Assembly (NCBI GenBank): GCA_964653795.1
Contig: CAZZHO010000154.1
Coordinates: 1-11,200, forward strand
From: JAWPMT01 sp964653795
GTDB taxonomy: Bacteria; Bacteroidota; Bacteroidia; Cytophagales; Cyclobacteriaceae
DNA length: 11,200 bases
Direction of reading: 5' to 3'
This document shows, piece by piece, positions 1 through 6,743 of the stretch; within the stretch, counting starts at the first letter, position 1, and the number at the start of each line of letters is the position of its first letter. The notes beneath the pieces were generated by a model. It worked only from the letters and a program-made list of their open reading frames with translations, had not been told where the DNA came from and ran no database searches. Position numbers and translations under genes: made by a program.

Positions 1-1049
1 ACCAGTGGATAGTCGGTCAAGTCGTGATTAAAGTCTTCGGGGGCTCCGGTCATCAACCAGCTCTCCTCGTTGTGGCAGTCGATACAGTTAGTGCCAAACC
101 GGCCTTCGTGCACATCTTCATGACATGAGATGCAATCCTGCTGGCCAATACCATTTTGATCCTGGAAAACCAACAGCGGCTCACTGGTTTGATCATGGCA
201 CTCGAAGCAGCTTACATCCTGATGTTTGCCCTTTAGGATGAAATCAGTCTGATCATGATCAAAGGCTTGCTGACCAATGAAAGAAGTAAATGACTCCACC
301 TCATGGCACTGCATACAATCACCTGGTAATTGCTCGTTGTGCACATCTTCATGACATGCTATACAGTCGTTGAAAGCGATATCCGCAAATTCTTGAAACT
401 CCTTCCCATTGCGGGTGGTTATCGGATGGCACTCTATACAATCCACTTCTATGTGCCGACCTCTTAGTGGGTACTCGGTATCATCATGATCGAAGAATGG
501 AGCGGGTCGGAAAGCTTCAATATCATGGCAGCTTGCGCAATCTTCATTGTTGGCAATGGTTCCCTGGTGAAAGTCTTCGTGACAAACTTTACAATCTTCC
601 ACCAGTCCCAGGAATGTGCCTTCTCTTCCGGCTATCTCTTCATCTAAAATGAATTCTGGCTGGTGGCACTCCCGACATTCTATTACCGCGTGCTGACCTT
701 CGAGTGTGTAGGTGGTGAGATCATGGTCGAAGTTATCTTCATCGAATCGCATCATGTCGAAATTTTTACCATGATGCTCACTGTGGCAGTCAGCGCATTC
801 TTTTGCCCGAACTTCCTGACTGGAGTGATACCCTCTGTTAGCGTCTAGCAGTGACTGAATGTCTTCATGACAATCCAAACACTTAGCCGAGGAGGGCTGT
901 CGATTTCCTAAATCATGGCATTGGGTACAGTTACCCATTCCTTCCAGCTCAGCATGAGCATCTGTAAGCTCGCCTGGAGATATCTGTCCTGTAGCGCCTA
1001 TGGACCCGAAAAGACAACATATGATGATATAGTAATTTCTAATTTTCAA
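1..1049 (-). CDS. Exported multiheme cytochrome c with repeated triheme units (C-terminus cut by window edge)
   Basis: Covalent-heme electron carrier expected in the periplasm or on the cell surface. Translation from a TTG at 1049-1047 gives a signal peptide (KIRN, then a hydrophobic stretch through IIICCLFG, cleavage near ATG-Q) and then 12 CxxCH heme sites whose lowest bases are 915, 867, 783, 663, 579, 525, 426, 351, 303, 195, 120 and 72. From 731 onward the protein repeats every 77-79 residues: an F-D-H-D-x-T motif, a heme exactly 18 residues later, a second heme usually followed by H-E-D-x-H, then a third heme. This resembles the c7-type triheme domains that are concatenated in dodecaheme 'nanowire' cytochromes such as Geobacter GSU1996. 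A further FNHD at 32-21 shows that another unit begins at the edge. It is the fourth visible gene of the operon and starts 4 nt after the oxidoreductase stop. The frame is closed upstream by a TGA at 1070-1068; TTG is the best start, and ATT at 1058 is possible. The heme count and family type are well supported; the redox partner is inferred. Confidence 0.9.
   Translation of the reverse strand, partial: MKIRNYYIIICCLFGSIGATGQISPGELTDAHAELEGMGNCTQCHDLGNRQPSSAKCLDCHEDIQSLLDANRGYHSSQEVRAKECADCHSEHHGKNFDMMRFDEDNFDHDLTTYTLEGQHAVIECRECHQPEFILDEEIAGREGTFLGLVEDCKVCHEDFHQGTIANNEDCASCHDIEAFRPAPFFDHDDTEYPLRGRHIEVDCIECHPITTRNGKEFQEFADIAFNDCIACHEDVHNEQLPGDCMQCHEVESFTSFIGQQAFDHDQTDFILKGKHQDVSCFECHDQTSEPLLVFQDQNGIGQQDCISCHEDVHEGRFGTNCIDCHNEESWLMTGAPEDFNHDLTDYPL
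21..731 (-). repeat. Tandem triheme protein modules, period 77-79 codons
   Basis: Coding-level repeats inside the multiheme cytochrome. Unit starts (F of F-D/N-H-D) lie at 731, 494, 263 and 32, giving spacings of 237, 231 and 231 bp. In the three complete units the first heme cysteine follows the F by 18 residues every time. Heme 1 to heme 2 is 28, 25 and 25 residues; heme 2 to heme 3 is 18, 16 and 16. An N-terminal triheme block (hemes at 915, 867 and 783) lacks the FDHD motif. The extra histidines (FDHD, the G-x-H before heme 1, and H-E-D-x-H) are natural candidates for sixth heme ligands. The near-constant spacing indicates duplication of one ancestral c7-like unit. Confidence 0.85.
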
Positions 1050-1053
1050 ATCA

Positions 1054-2385
1054 TTAATGGTGTTTTTTCATGATATGTCCAAAACGTCTTGTGATCTGCA
1101 CGCCGGCTGCTTGCAAAAACTTTGAAGGCAGCTCACCGCCAGCGAAAATGTAGATGAGATCGTTTTCTACTTTCCTGGTGTTTTCTCCCTCTTTCAATAG
1201 GATGTGATCATCATCAATGGAGACCACATTAGAGTTGTAGCTCATTTCCAACTTTCCTTCCTCGATGGCCGCTAGTATTTTGTCTCTGTTCTTCGGTTTC
1301 AGTCTGGAAAACTTGTCTTTACGATAGGAGAGAAGCACTTCATTGTCCATCATCAGCAGCATGGCCGATTCCACAGCCGAATCACCGCCACCTACTACGA
1401 CTATATTCTTCCCGGATATCTGTTCTGGCTCAAGGCATCGGTAAGCTACCTTTTGCTTGTCTTCACCTGGTACATTGAGCTTTCTGGGGCTTCCCCTGCG
1501 GCCTGTGGCCAGCAGTACGTGGTTGGTGATAATGTCTTCACTATCCGCCACTTTTACTTTCAGCGTACCATCTGGCATAGGTATGATGCTGTCTACCTTA
1601 GTATTTTCCCGGATAGAGACGTCATTTTTGGCGATGGCGTCATTCCACACCTGTAGTAACTCATCCTTATTGGTCGTGCGCAACTTCACTTTTCCATACA
1701 AAGGCAAATCCATGGGAGAGGTCATGACCACTTTTGCCCGTGGATAGGTATAAACTGTCCCACCCAGGGATTCCTGTTCTAATGTTACCGTTTTGATGCC
1801 ATGCTTCTTGGCAGTTAAAGTGGCTGAGATACCGGCAGGTCCAGCACCTACTATCACAGCATCCAACACTCCCTCTTTTTTAGGCTTATCACTTTTGATG
1901 ATGTTTTCCATGGCCATCTGGCCCTGCTCCACAGAGTTTTTGATGAGACCCATGCCGCCCAATTCTCCTGCGATGTAGATACCCTTCATATTGGTTTCAA
2001 AAGACTCGCTGACATGAGGTAAATCCACACCTCTTTTCTCTGTTCCTATACGGAGACTAATGGCTTCTACGGGGCATGCATGAAAGCAAGCGCCATGACC
2101 CACACATTCTGAGGCATTGACCACTGTCACTTTTCCATCTACCATGCCCATGATGTCTTTTTCTGGGCAATCAGCGATGCAGGCAGCGCTGCCAATACAG
2201 GTATTGAGGTCAATGTAAGGGTGGAGGGATACCGGCTCGTGAAGTCCTTCTTCCTTAGCTATGGCCACTTTCTTCAGGGTCTCCTGAGTCTGCTTTTTAT
2301 GCTTGCGCAGGTAAACCCAAACAATACTCCCGCAGATGAGGAACACAAGGCCATAAGTCAATATTTGTTCTACTATCAGTGCCAT
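1054..2385 (-). CDS. Membrane-anchored Fe-S/FAD pyridine-nucleotide oxidoreductase, permuted layout
   Basis: Probable NAD(P)H- or ferredoxin-linked flavoprotein on the cytoplasmic face of the membrane. The start is taken at ATG 2385, one base after the upstream stop; a TTG at 2421 would overlap that gene by 35 nt and is less likely. The 443-residue order is: a membrane helix at about 4-25 followed by RKHKK (positive inside, so the rest is cytoplasmic); a double ferredoxin-like region with C63-x5-C69-x3-C73-P and C94-x5-C100-x3-C104-P; a segment at about 129-156 (ETNMKGIYIAGELGG) that looks like the C-terminal FAD-binding end of thioredoxin-reductase-like enzymes; a FAD Rossmann fold (GAGPAG, 179-185); and an NAD(P) fold (GGGDSA, about 332-337). 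There is no CxxC redox pair, so a disulfide reductase is unlikely; the fold is nearer to YpdA or TrxR-like ferredoxin-NADP reductases. Its neighbours suggest that it feeds or drains electrons through the cytochrome b-like protein. Domain calls are firm; substrate and direction are unknown. Confidence 0.85.
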   Translation of the reverse strand: MALIVEQILTYGLVFLICGSIVWVYLRKHKKQTQETLKKVAIAKEEGLHEPVSLHPYIDLNTCIGSAACIADCPEKDIMGMVDGKVTVVNASECVGHGACFHACPVEAISLRIGTEKRGVDLPHVSESFETNMKGIYIAGELGGMGLIKNSVEQGQMAMENIIKSDKPKKEGVLDAVIVGAGPAGISATLTAKKHGIKTVTLEQESLGGTVYTYPRAKVVMTSPMDLPLYGKVKLRTTNKDELLQVWNDAIAKNDVSIRENTKVDSIIPMPDGTLKVKVADSEDIITNHVLLATGRRGSPRKLNVPGEDKQKVAYRCLEPEQISGKNIVVVGGGDSAVESAMLLMMDNEVLLSYRKDKFSRLKPKNRDKILAAIEEGKLEMSYNSNVVSIDDDHILLKEGENTRKVENDLIYIFAGGELPSKFLQAAGVQITRRFGHIMKKHH

Positions 2386-2386
2386 T

Positions 2387-3238
2387 CTAAAAAATCCAGG
2401 TGTAACCAAAAGCAATTGCAACTCCTACATGCATGACCACCACTATGAGCATGATCAAGGCAAATGGAAGGTGGGCAACGTGCCAGTACTTAAATATTTT
2501 TTGCATGGACTGGAGCCTGACAATGCGACTGGCCAGATTGATCTCTTCTTTCACCATGGATAGGATTGAGTTGCGCTCGTGAGATTTGATACCATTTGAT
2601 TTGAGCTTCTTTTTGATGGTTCCCAGTGCTTCTCTTTTTACCAAAAACCTGGTCCAGAATGAAGTGTGCTTTGCAGCTCTTTCACTGAATTCATTGATCA
2701 ATCGGATGAGTGCCTGATCCACTTTCTCGTTGGTTTCCAGTGAGATAGCCAAGTCTCTTTTTACTTTTTTCACCTCATCCAAACTCATCTGACGTCCATC
2801 GATGGTATGTGGGATTTGGATGTAAATGAACCGGCCAATCACCCCACTGATCACAATCGCTACCATGCTCCAGAAAGCAATAGATACAATCCCTCCGAAT
2901 TTGAAAGCTGTGTGAAAAAGGACCATAATGGGGCCTAGCGTACATAGAAAGATATGAAACTCCAGCAGGTACTTCATTCGGATGAACCTGCCCATGAAGT
3001 TGTACCGCTTTCTCAGGATGTAGATCACCACCCCAAAAAGGATGAGGAAAGTGCCTATTACACCCAGCCCTTGCCCAAAGAGTCCGCTGGGTTTGAACCA
3101 ATCATGGCTATCCAGATAGAACCGATCTTCCTGCGGTGTAGCATAATACTCGAATCCGACTATAGCTAAATAGAGGGTAATGGCTATGGTAATAGCCGCC
3201 ATGCTACCGATATATACTTTATGTACTGCCTTCGTCAC
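2387..3238 (-). CDS. Five-helix diheme cytochrome b-like membrane protein
   Basis: Probable membrane electron carrier linking the cytoplasmic flavoprotein to the periplasmic cytochrome. 283 residues with hydrophobic helices at about 9-32, 57-76, 91-112, 116-140 and 256-280. The basic loop at 76-89 places TM2-TM3 on the cytoplasmic side. Helices 3 and 5 each carry an H-x13-H pair (H95/H109 and H256/H270), the spacing by which four-helix cytochrome b folds hold two stacked b hemes; H253 is a further histidine. Between helices 4 and 5 lies an unusual charged helical insertion of about 110 residues (141-250), predicted cytoplasmic and a plausible dock for the Fe-S/FAD partner. The GTG start overlaps the ccsBA stop by four bases (GTGA), and the next gene begins one base after this stop, indicating translational coupling. 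I do not recognise a named family; a quinol or ferric-reductase-like cytochrome b is the closest idea. Heme binding is inferred. Confidence 0.75.
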   Translation of the reverse strand: MTKAVHKVYIGSMAAITIAITLYLAIVGFEYYATPQEDRFYLDSHDWFKPSGLFGQGLGVIGTFLILFGVVIYILRKRYNFMGRFIRMKYLLEFHIFLCTLGPIMVLFHTAFKFGGIVSIAFWSMVAIVISGVIGRFIYIQIPHTIDGRQMSLDEVKKVKRDLAISLETNEKVDQALIRLINEFSERAAKHTSFWTRFLVKREALGTIKKKLKSNGIKSHERNSILSMVKEEINLASRIVRLQSMQKIFKYWHVAHLPFALIMLIVVVMHVGVAIAFGYTWIF

Positions 3239-6200
3239 GACTGATTCAATTGTGTTTTCAACTTCGCTTGAAACTTAGGTTTGGCCTTCTTTAGAGCTTC
3301 TTGCTTTCCAGCTAGTATGTTATGTTTTCGGTGTTGGATGTAAGCAATGGAGCTGATGATGATGATGGCTGTGACGACCATGTATACCCAATTAGGAATC
3401 GGCACAGGGTCTCCGGCAGCATAGGAGTGCAATCCGGATAGGTAATAGTTTACACCGTAGTAGGTCATGATAACTGAGGCCAATCCAAAGATGGTGGCGA
3501 CATTGTAGGCGAAGGCGCCATAAAGCTTGGGTATAATACGCATGTGTAAGATGAAAGCATAGACCAGGATGGTCACGAGCGCCCAGGTTTCTTTAGCATC
3601 CCACCCCCAGTAGCGACCCCACGACTCGTTGGCCCATATTCCCCCCAGGTAGGTGCCGGTGGCAATCATGATGAGCCCGCCCATCAAGGTCAATTCGCTG
3701 AGGTAAGACATTTCCTTCACGATGCGATTGACGCGACCCTTGTTGTGGTGGTTGAGAAACATGAATAGGAGCAGGTTGATAATACCAATCACTGCTCCTA
3801 ACATCAGAAATCCATAGCTTCCGGCTTCTAATGAGACATGAATCGTGAGCCAGTAGGACTTTAATACCGGTACCAGGGGTGTGATCTCCGGGTCCATATG
3901 ACTCAGAAGAGCTACTAGTAACACAGTAGCGGATAATATCAAAGTTGCGGCCAGTCCTCCCAATGATTTTCTGGTGAAGATCAAACCGGCCAGGACAGTG
4001 GTCCAGGCGATATATATCATGGATTCGTATCCATTGCTCCAGGGTGCTCTCCCTGATACATACCACCTGACGCCAAGCCCCATCGTATGAAGAATGAATC
4101 CTAGCAAAAACAATCCAAACAGGACAAAATATGGCCATTGGAGTTTGGCTTTGGGTCTGAATACTGATACGAAAAGTAAGGTCAGGAATGACAAACCCAG
4201 AAATGCATACAATGCCCCCAGTCGGTTGAATACTTTGCCCTTATTGAGGGCAATCTCAGCGTTGATTTTAGTATCAGAAGGATATACGGCACTACCTGCG
4301 TCTTTTTGATAGGCAGTGAGTTGTTGCAAGATTTGATTGGGTGCCGCATAATTTCCGGAGATCAGAGATTCTCGAAGCGCTCCTTTATAATTCTCGAAAA
4401 ATTGATCAGTAATGTCTTTTTCAGCTTGTGCATGCTGATGTCCGTGATGTCCACCACTTGCCAGCCAGGTGTTGTTTTGATCACCTCGTTCAGGAATGAA
4501 CCGAAATAATCTGCCTGAGAAGACCATGTTCATGATGTTGACACGCTCGTCAATCTTCATCAGCTCTTTTTCAAAGACCCCTCTGTCAATGGGCTCTAAT
4601 CTGTAGGCCCTTTGGACTTCATCCCGAAGTAAATAAGAGCCGTCTTTCGCGAAAAAATCTTTGTAACTGGCGCGGATACCTTCTACGCCCAGTCGCTCTT
4701 TGATGCTGTTGTGCTTGCCAAGCTTGATCATGGGTACATCCAACCATTCTCTTCTATTGGCATACATGCCCAGCACGATTTGGTCAGCATTCATATCGAG
4801 TAAGGACTCCTTCCTGGCTACTTTTCGCAGGATTTCTCTGGAAAGTGTATGCATGGGTTTCATTCTGCCTCTGTGGTCTTGCACCACCACTTTACTGAAC
4901 ATTTCGGCATGTAGGGCATCGATCTCATGGATGCTATGTCGGTGATCAATTACTTTCTGAGCCTGGCTCTCAACTGTGGAAAGCAGTAAGAGTGCTATAA
5001 ATGCTGCCGCATGCCGCATTTGCTTCAATGACATGCGGACTTGATAAAACCTACTGGACTTTGAAAACAATGACAGTACCATCCCCAATGTCAGCATGAA
5101 ATAGCCAACATATGATATCCAGGTGCCTAACCGATCATGGTTGACACTTAAGTAGGTGCCCAATTCATCTCTGTCAAATGAAGACTGAAAAAACCGATAT
5201 CCATCATAGTTCAGGATGTGGTTCATGTAGATACGAAAATCTCTTTGGACCCCTTTGCGCGTGTCAACAAGCTGTACTTCGCTGGCATAAGAAGCGGCAT
5301 TGTCCGTACCAGGGTAGCGTTCCATTTGAAAGTCGTAAAGCTTGATAGAGAAGGGAAGCTGCTTGTTTTTGGCGCCGTAGGAGACACCAAGCATCACATT
5401 ACCGAATTGTGCACTGGCCATTTTTCCAGGCATTCCCTTCTGGCCATAGACGGTGAGGTTCTGCGTTTCCCCATTGGACTTTATCTCAAGGTTTACAGCC
5501 GTCAGGCTTTCTCTTTTGACTTTGCGGTCACTGGAGACCACTTCCACCGAAGCATTGGGATGGAAGTCACCAAATACGAACCGATCCCGACCATCGGAAT
5601 ACAGAGAACGTAAGACAAGAGGATGCAGAATGTCGCCGCCAAGCAAAGTATCCACTTGCTGCGTCGCCATAATCCTTTGGCTCAGAGAACGGTCCGATTG
5701 GAAAAAAAGGCGGTTTTCATGGTATTTTAAGTTGATGGCGCCGGGTATTGCCTGCGCTGTAAAGTTGAATAGGGTATTGTGGAGGCGTCTTTTCTCTCCT
5801 TGTGAGATGAAGTATTCTTCCCGTCCATTTTGGCCCCCAAACACCACTTTGACAATAGGCTTGCCGTCATTTTCAGGAATGAGGCTTTGACTTGGGTTGG
5901 GAATAAAGTCTGTGACTTTCACTTCAATCAACTGGTTACCCACCAGGTAAGATTCTTCAAAATCGTTGTTGCCCAGGGAAGCAAAAAGCACTTCTTCATC
6001 AAATTCGTATCGGCTTTGGCCATCACTTACTTTGAACTGCAGGTAGGTTTCAGCAGAAAGAAATTGGTTGCTGGCAGCATTTTCCCGGATGTGCATGATC
6101 CCTTCAAAACCGAAGTAACGTGTTGCGGCGGCTCCGGCAAGGATTACGATGATCGCAGCGTGGAAAGCGAGCAATGCCCACTTCTTTTGCTGGACCATTC

Positions 6201-6426
6201 GGAATTTGATGATGTTGGCAATGATGCTGGCTCCAAACAATCCGAGGAGGATCGAGAACCAGGGTGCTTTGTACACTACCTTCTGAGCGGCGCTGGTACC
6301 AAAATCGTTCTCGATAAAGGTGGCTACGCCTATGCTAATGGCAAAGAGCAAGATGTACATCCCTGCTGCCCTGGAATTGACTAATGAAAAAATGAATTGC
6401 TTGGCTACACTCAAAAAATCATTCAT
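3235..6426 (-). CDS. ccsBA: Fused ResB-CcsA System II cytochrome c synthase
   Basis: Exports heme and ligates it to CxxCH motifs of c-type cytochromes outside the cytoplasmic membrane. The ATG at 6426 gives 1063 residues; an in-frame TTG at 6477 would add 17 weakly conserved-looking residues. Numbered from that TTG, the ResB part has TM helices near 38-55, 73-91 and 101-118, a large periplasmic domain and a helix near 453-471. The CcsA part occupies about 750-1047. All four expected heme histidines are visible: TM-His1 H106 (FHAAII), P-His1 H880 (WLTIHVS), TM-His2 H978 (ILHMR) and P-His2 H1017 (GLHSYA). The WWD heme-handling signature is WGRYWGWD (953-960). Between the halves is a periplasmic linker that begins with a signal-peptide-like segment (MRHAAAF...SQAQ, 487-507) and contains a His-rich patch (HHGHQH, 677-682). 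First gene of the operon, directly upstream of the cytochromes it presumably matures. The length is normal for Bacteroidota fusions. Confidence 0.93.
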   Translation of the reverse strand: MNDFLSVAKQFIFSLVNSRAAGMYILLFAISIGVATFIENDFGTSAAQKVVYKAPWFSILLGLFGASIIANIIKFRMVQQKKWALLAFHAAIIVILAGAAATRYFGFEGIMHIRENAASNQFLSAETYLQFKVSDGQSRYEFDEEVLFASLGNNDFEESYLVGNQLIEVKVTDFIPNPSQSLIPENDGKPIVKVVFGGQNGREEYFISQGEKRRLHNTLFNFTAQAIPGAINLKYHENRLFFQSDRSLSQRIMATQQVDTLLGGDILHPLVLRSLYSDGRDRFVFGDFHPNASVEVVSSDRKVKRESLTAVNLEIKSNGETQNLTVYGQKGMPGKMASAQFGNVMLGVSYGAKNKQLPFSIKLYDFQMERYPGTDNAASYASEVQLVDTRKGVQRDFRIYMNHILNYDGYRFFQSSFDRDELGTYLSVNHDRLGTWISYVGYFMLTLGMVLSLFSKSSRFYQVRMSLKQMRHAAAFIALLLLSTVESQAQKVIDHRHSIHEIDALHAEMFSKVVVQDHRGRMKPMHTLSREILRKVARKESLLDMNADQIVLGMYANRREWLDVPMIKLGKHNSIKERLGVEGIRASYKDFFAKDGSYLLRDEVQRAYRLEPIDRGVFEKELMKIDERVNIMNMVFSGRLFRFIPERGDQNNTWLASGGHHGHQHAQAEKDITDQFFENYKGALRESLISGNYAAPNQILQQLTAYQKDAGSAVYPSDTKINAEIALNKGKVFNRLGALYAFLGLSFLTLLFVSVFRPKAKLQWPYFVLFGLFLLGFILHTMGLGVRWYVSGRAPWSNGYESMIYIAWTTVLAGLIFTRKSLGGLAATLILSATVLLVALLSHMDPEITPLVPVLKSYWLTIHVSLEAGSYGFLMLGAVIGIINLLLFMFLNHHNKGRVNRIVKEMSYLSELTLMGGLIMIATGTYLGGIWANESWGRYWGWDAKETWALVTILVYAFILHMRIIPKLYGAFAYNVATIFGLASVIMTYYGVNYYLSGLHSYAAGDPVPIPNWVYMVVTAIIIISSIAYIQHRKHNILAGKQEALKKAKPKFQAKLKTQLNQS

Positions 6427-6527
6427 AATGCCTGTCTTTTTCGGCGACAATGCTGCCGAGACGAACGTGATGAGCAAACGGTTGCCTGAGTATTAAAATT
6501 TTAAATGACAGCCTTAAGCAGGCTTTA

Positions 6528-6545
6528 TGTAACGATTTGTCTACT
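6528..6545 (+). promoter_or_regulatory. 18-bp motif, site A, upstream of ccsBA and the kinase gene
   Basis: TGTAACGATTTGTCTACT matches sites B and C near 10.5 kb at 15 or more of 17 positions (consensus TGTAAC-R-M-TTTGTCTAC). Its left edge is 102 bp upstream of the ccsBA ATG, much as site B is 106 bp upstream of the response-regulator ATG, in the same orientation relative to the genes. The ends are weakly inverted (TGTA...TAC), as in an operator. The spacing does not fit the Bacteroidota -7 box TAnnTTTG, so a protein-binding site is preferred. The binding factor is unknown. Confidence 0.5.
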
Positions 6546-6560
6546 GAATAAAATTTATTC
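6546..6560. promoter_or_regulatory. Perfect AT-rich palindrome, GAATAAA-A-TTTATTC
   Basis: Seven-base arms match exactly around one central base, directly abutting motif site A between ccsBA and the kinase gene. This is the form of an operator for a small dimeric regulator. Because it is very AT-rich and only 15 bp long, chance is not excluded. Confidence 0.3.
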
Positions 6561-6642
6561 CATCCCCGAAGCAACGCTTTTTCCAAAGTCTTCGTCTTGG
6601 GAGCGATACCATTATAGACAGGTTCTTAGGTAGTTTAGTAAG

Positions 6643-6680
6643 GCAGCCTCCTCTTTGGCGAGTTGGGAGGCTGCTTTTTT
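6643..6680 (+). terminator. Strong rho-independent terminator without an upstream plus-strand gene
   Basis: GCAGCCTCC (6643-6651) pairs perfectly with GGAGGCTGC (6666-6674) across a 14-nt loop, followed by six T residues at 6675-6680. The reverse strand has no T-run after the hairpin, so this terminates plus-strand transcription. The only plus-strand sequence before it is the intergenic region and the antisense of ccsBA. It therefore ends either a small RNA starting in about 6500-6620 or a short leader whose read-through would feed the kinase gene, which begins 45 nt later. Confidence 0.75.
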
Positions 6681-6686
6681 CATTTT

Positions 6687-6743
6687 CTGACCTCAACTGA
6701 GATAGTCAGGCAACGTTTCTGATCATGTTGACGTCCTGTCAAC
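6687..6743 (+). promoter_or_regulatory. Two inverted repeats flanking the kinase start
   Basis: CTGAC (6687-6691) and GTCAG (6705-6709) enclose CTCA-AC-TGAG (6692-6701), forming a nested hairpin with a 3-nt bulge. Farther on, GTTGAC-GTCCT-GTCAAC (6727-6743) is a perfect 6-bp inverted repeat overlapping the ATG at 6725. If the kinase is really translated from TTG 6785, both lie in its leader and may act as an operator or RNA structure. The elements are seen directly; their function is inferred. Confidence 0.3.

Larger units (their letters stand above)
6481..6642 (+). ncRNA. Possible small RNA or attenuator leader ending at the 6643-6680 terminator
   Basis: No convincing ORF is present. Visible structure includes AGCCT-TAAGC-AGGCT (6510-6524) and short stems such as AAGC-AAC-GCTT around 6571-6581. 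The main argument is the strong plus-strand terminator immediately downstream with no gene to serve. I see no clear Bacteroidota promoter (TTG-N19-TAnnTTTG); the nearest -7-like string is TAGTTTAG at 6631, too close to the terminator. No known RNA family was recognised. Confidence 0.3.

Noticed and set aside
72..731. CRISPR-like or DNA-level tandem repeat in the first kilobase
   Set aside because: The periodicity is at the protein level (heme motifs); the DNA between copies differs too much and no identical repeats with spacers occur.
467..848. Two plus-strand ORFs of 61 codons within 467-848
   Set aside because: They lie antisense to the multiheme cytochrome, whose regular CxxCH pattern accounts for the sequence; their translations show no domain or signal.
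1..1049. Nitrite reductase (NrfA) or NapC/NrfH-type cytochrome
   Set aside because: No CxxCK catalytic motif is visible, and the regular triheme repeat does not fit either family.
5218..6384. Longer plus-strand ORFs (131-184 codons) opposite ccsBA
   Set aside because: Antisense shadows of a clearly recognised gene; no recognisable protein features and overlapping one another in different frames.
6528..6545. Motif sites as ordinary Bacteroidota -7 promoter boxes
   Set aside because: The spacing is TA-N4-TTTG rather than TA-N2-TTTG, and conservation continues past it through GTCTAC, which favours a regulator site.
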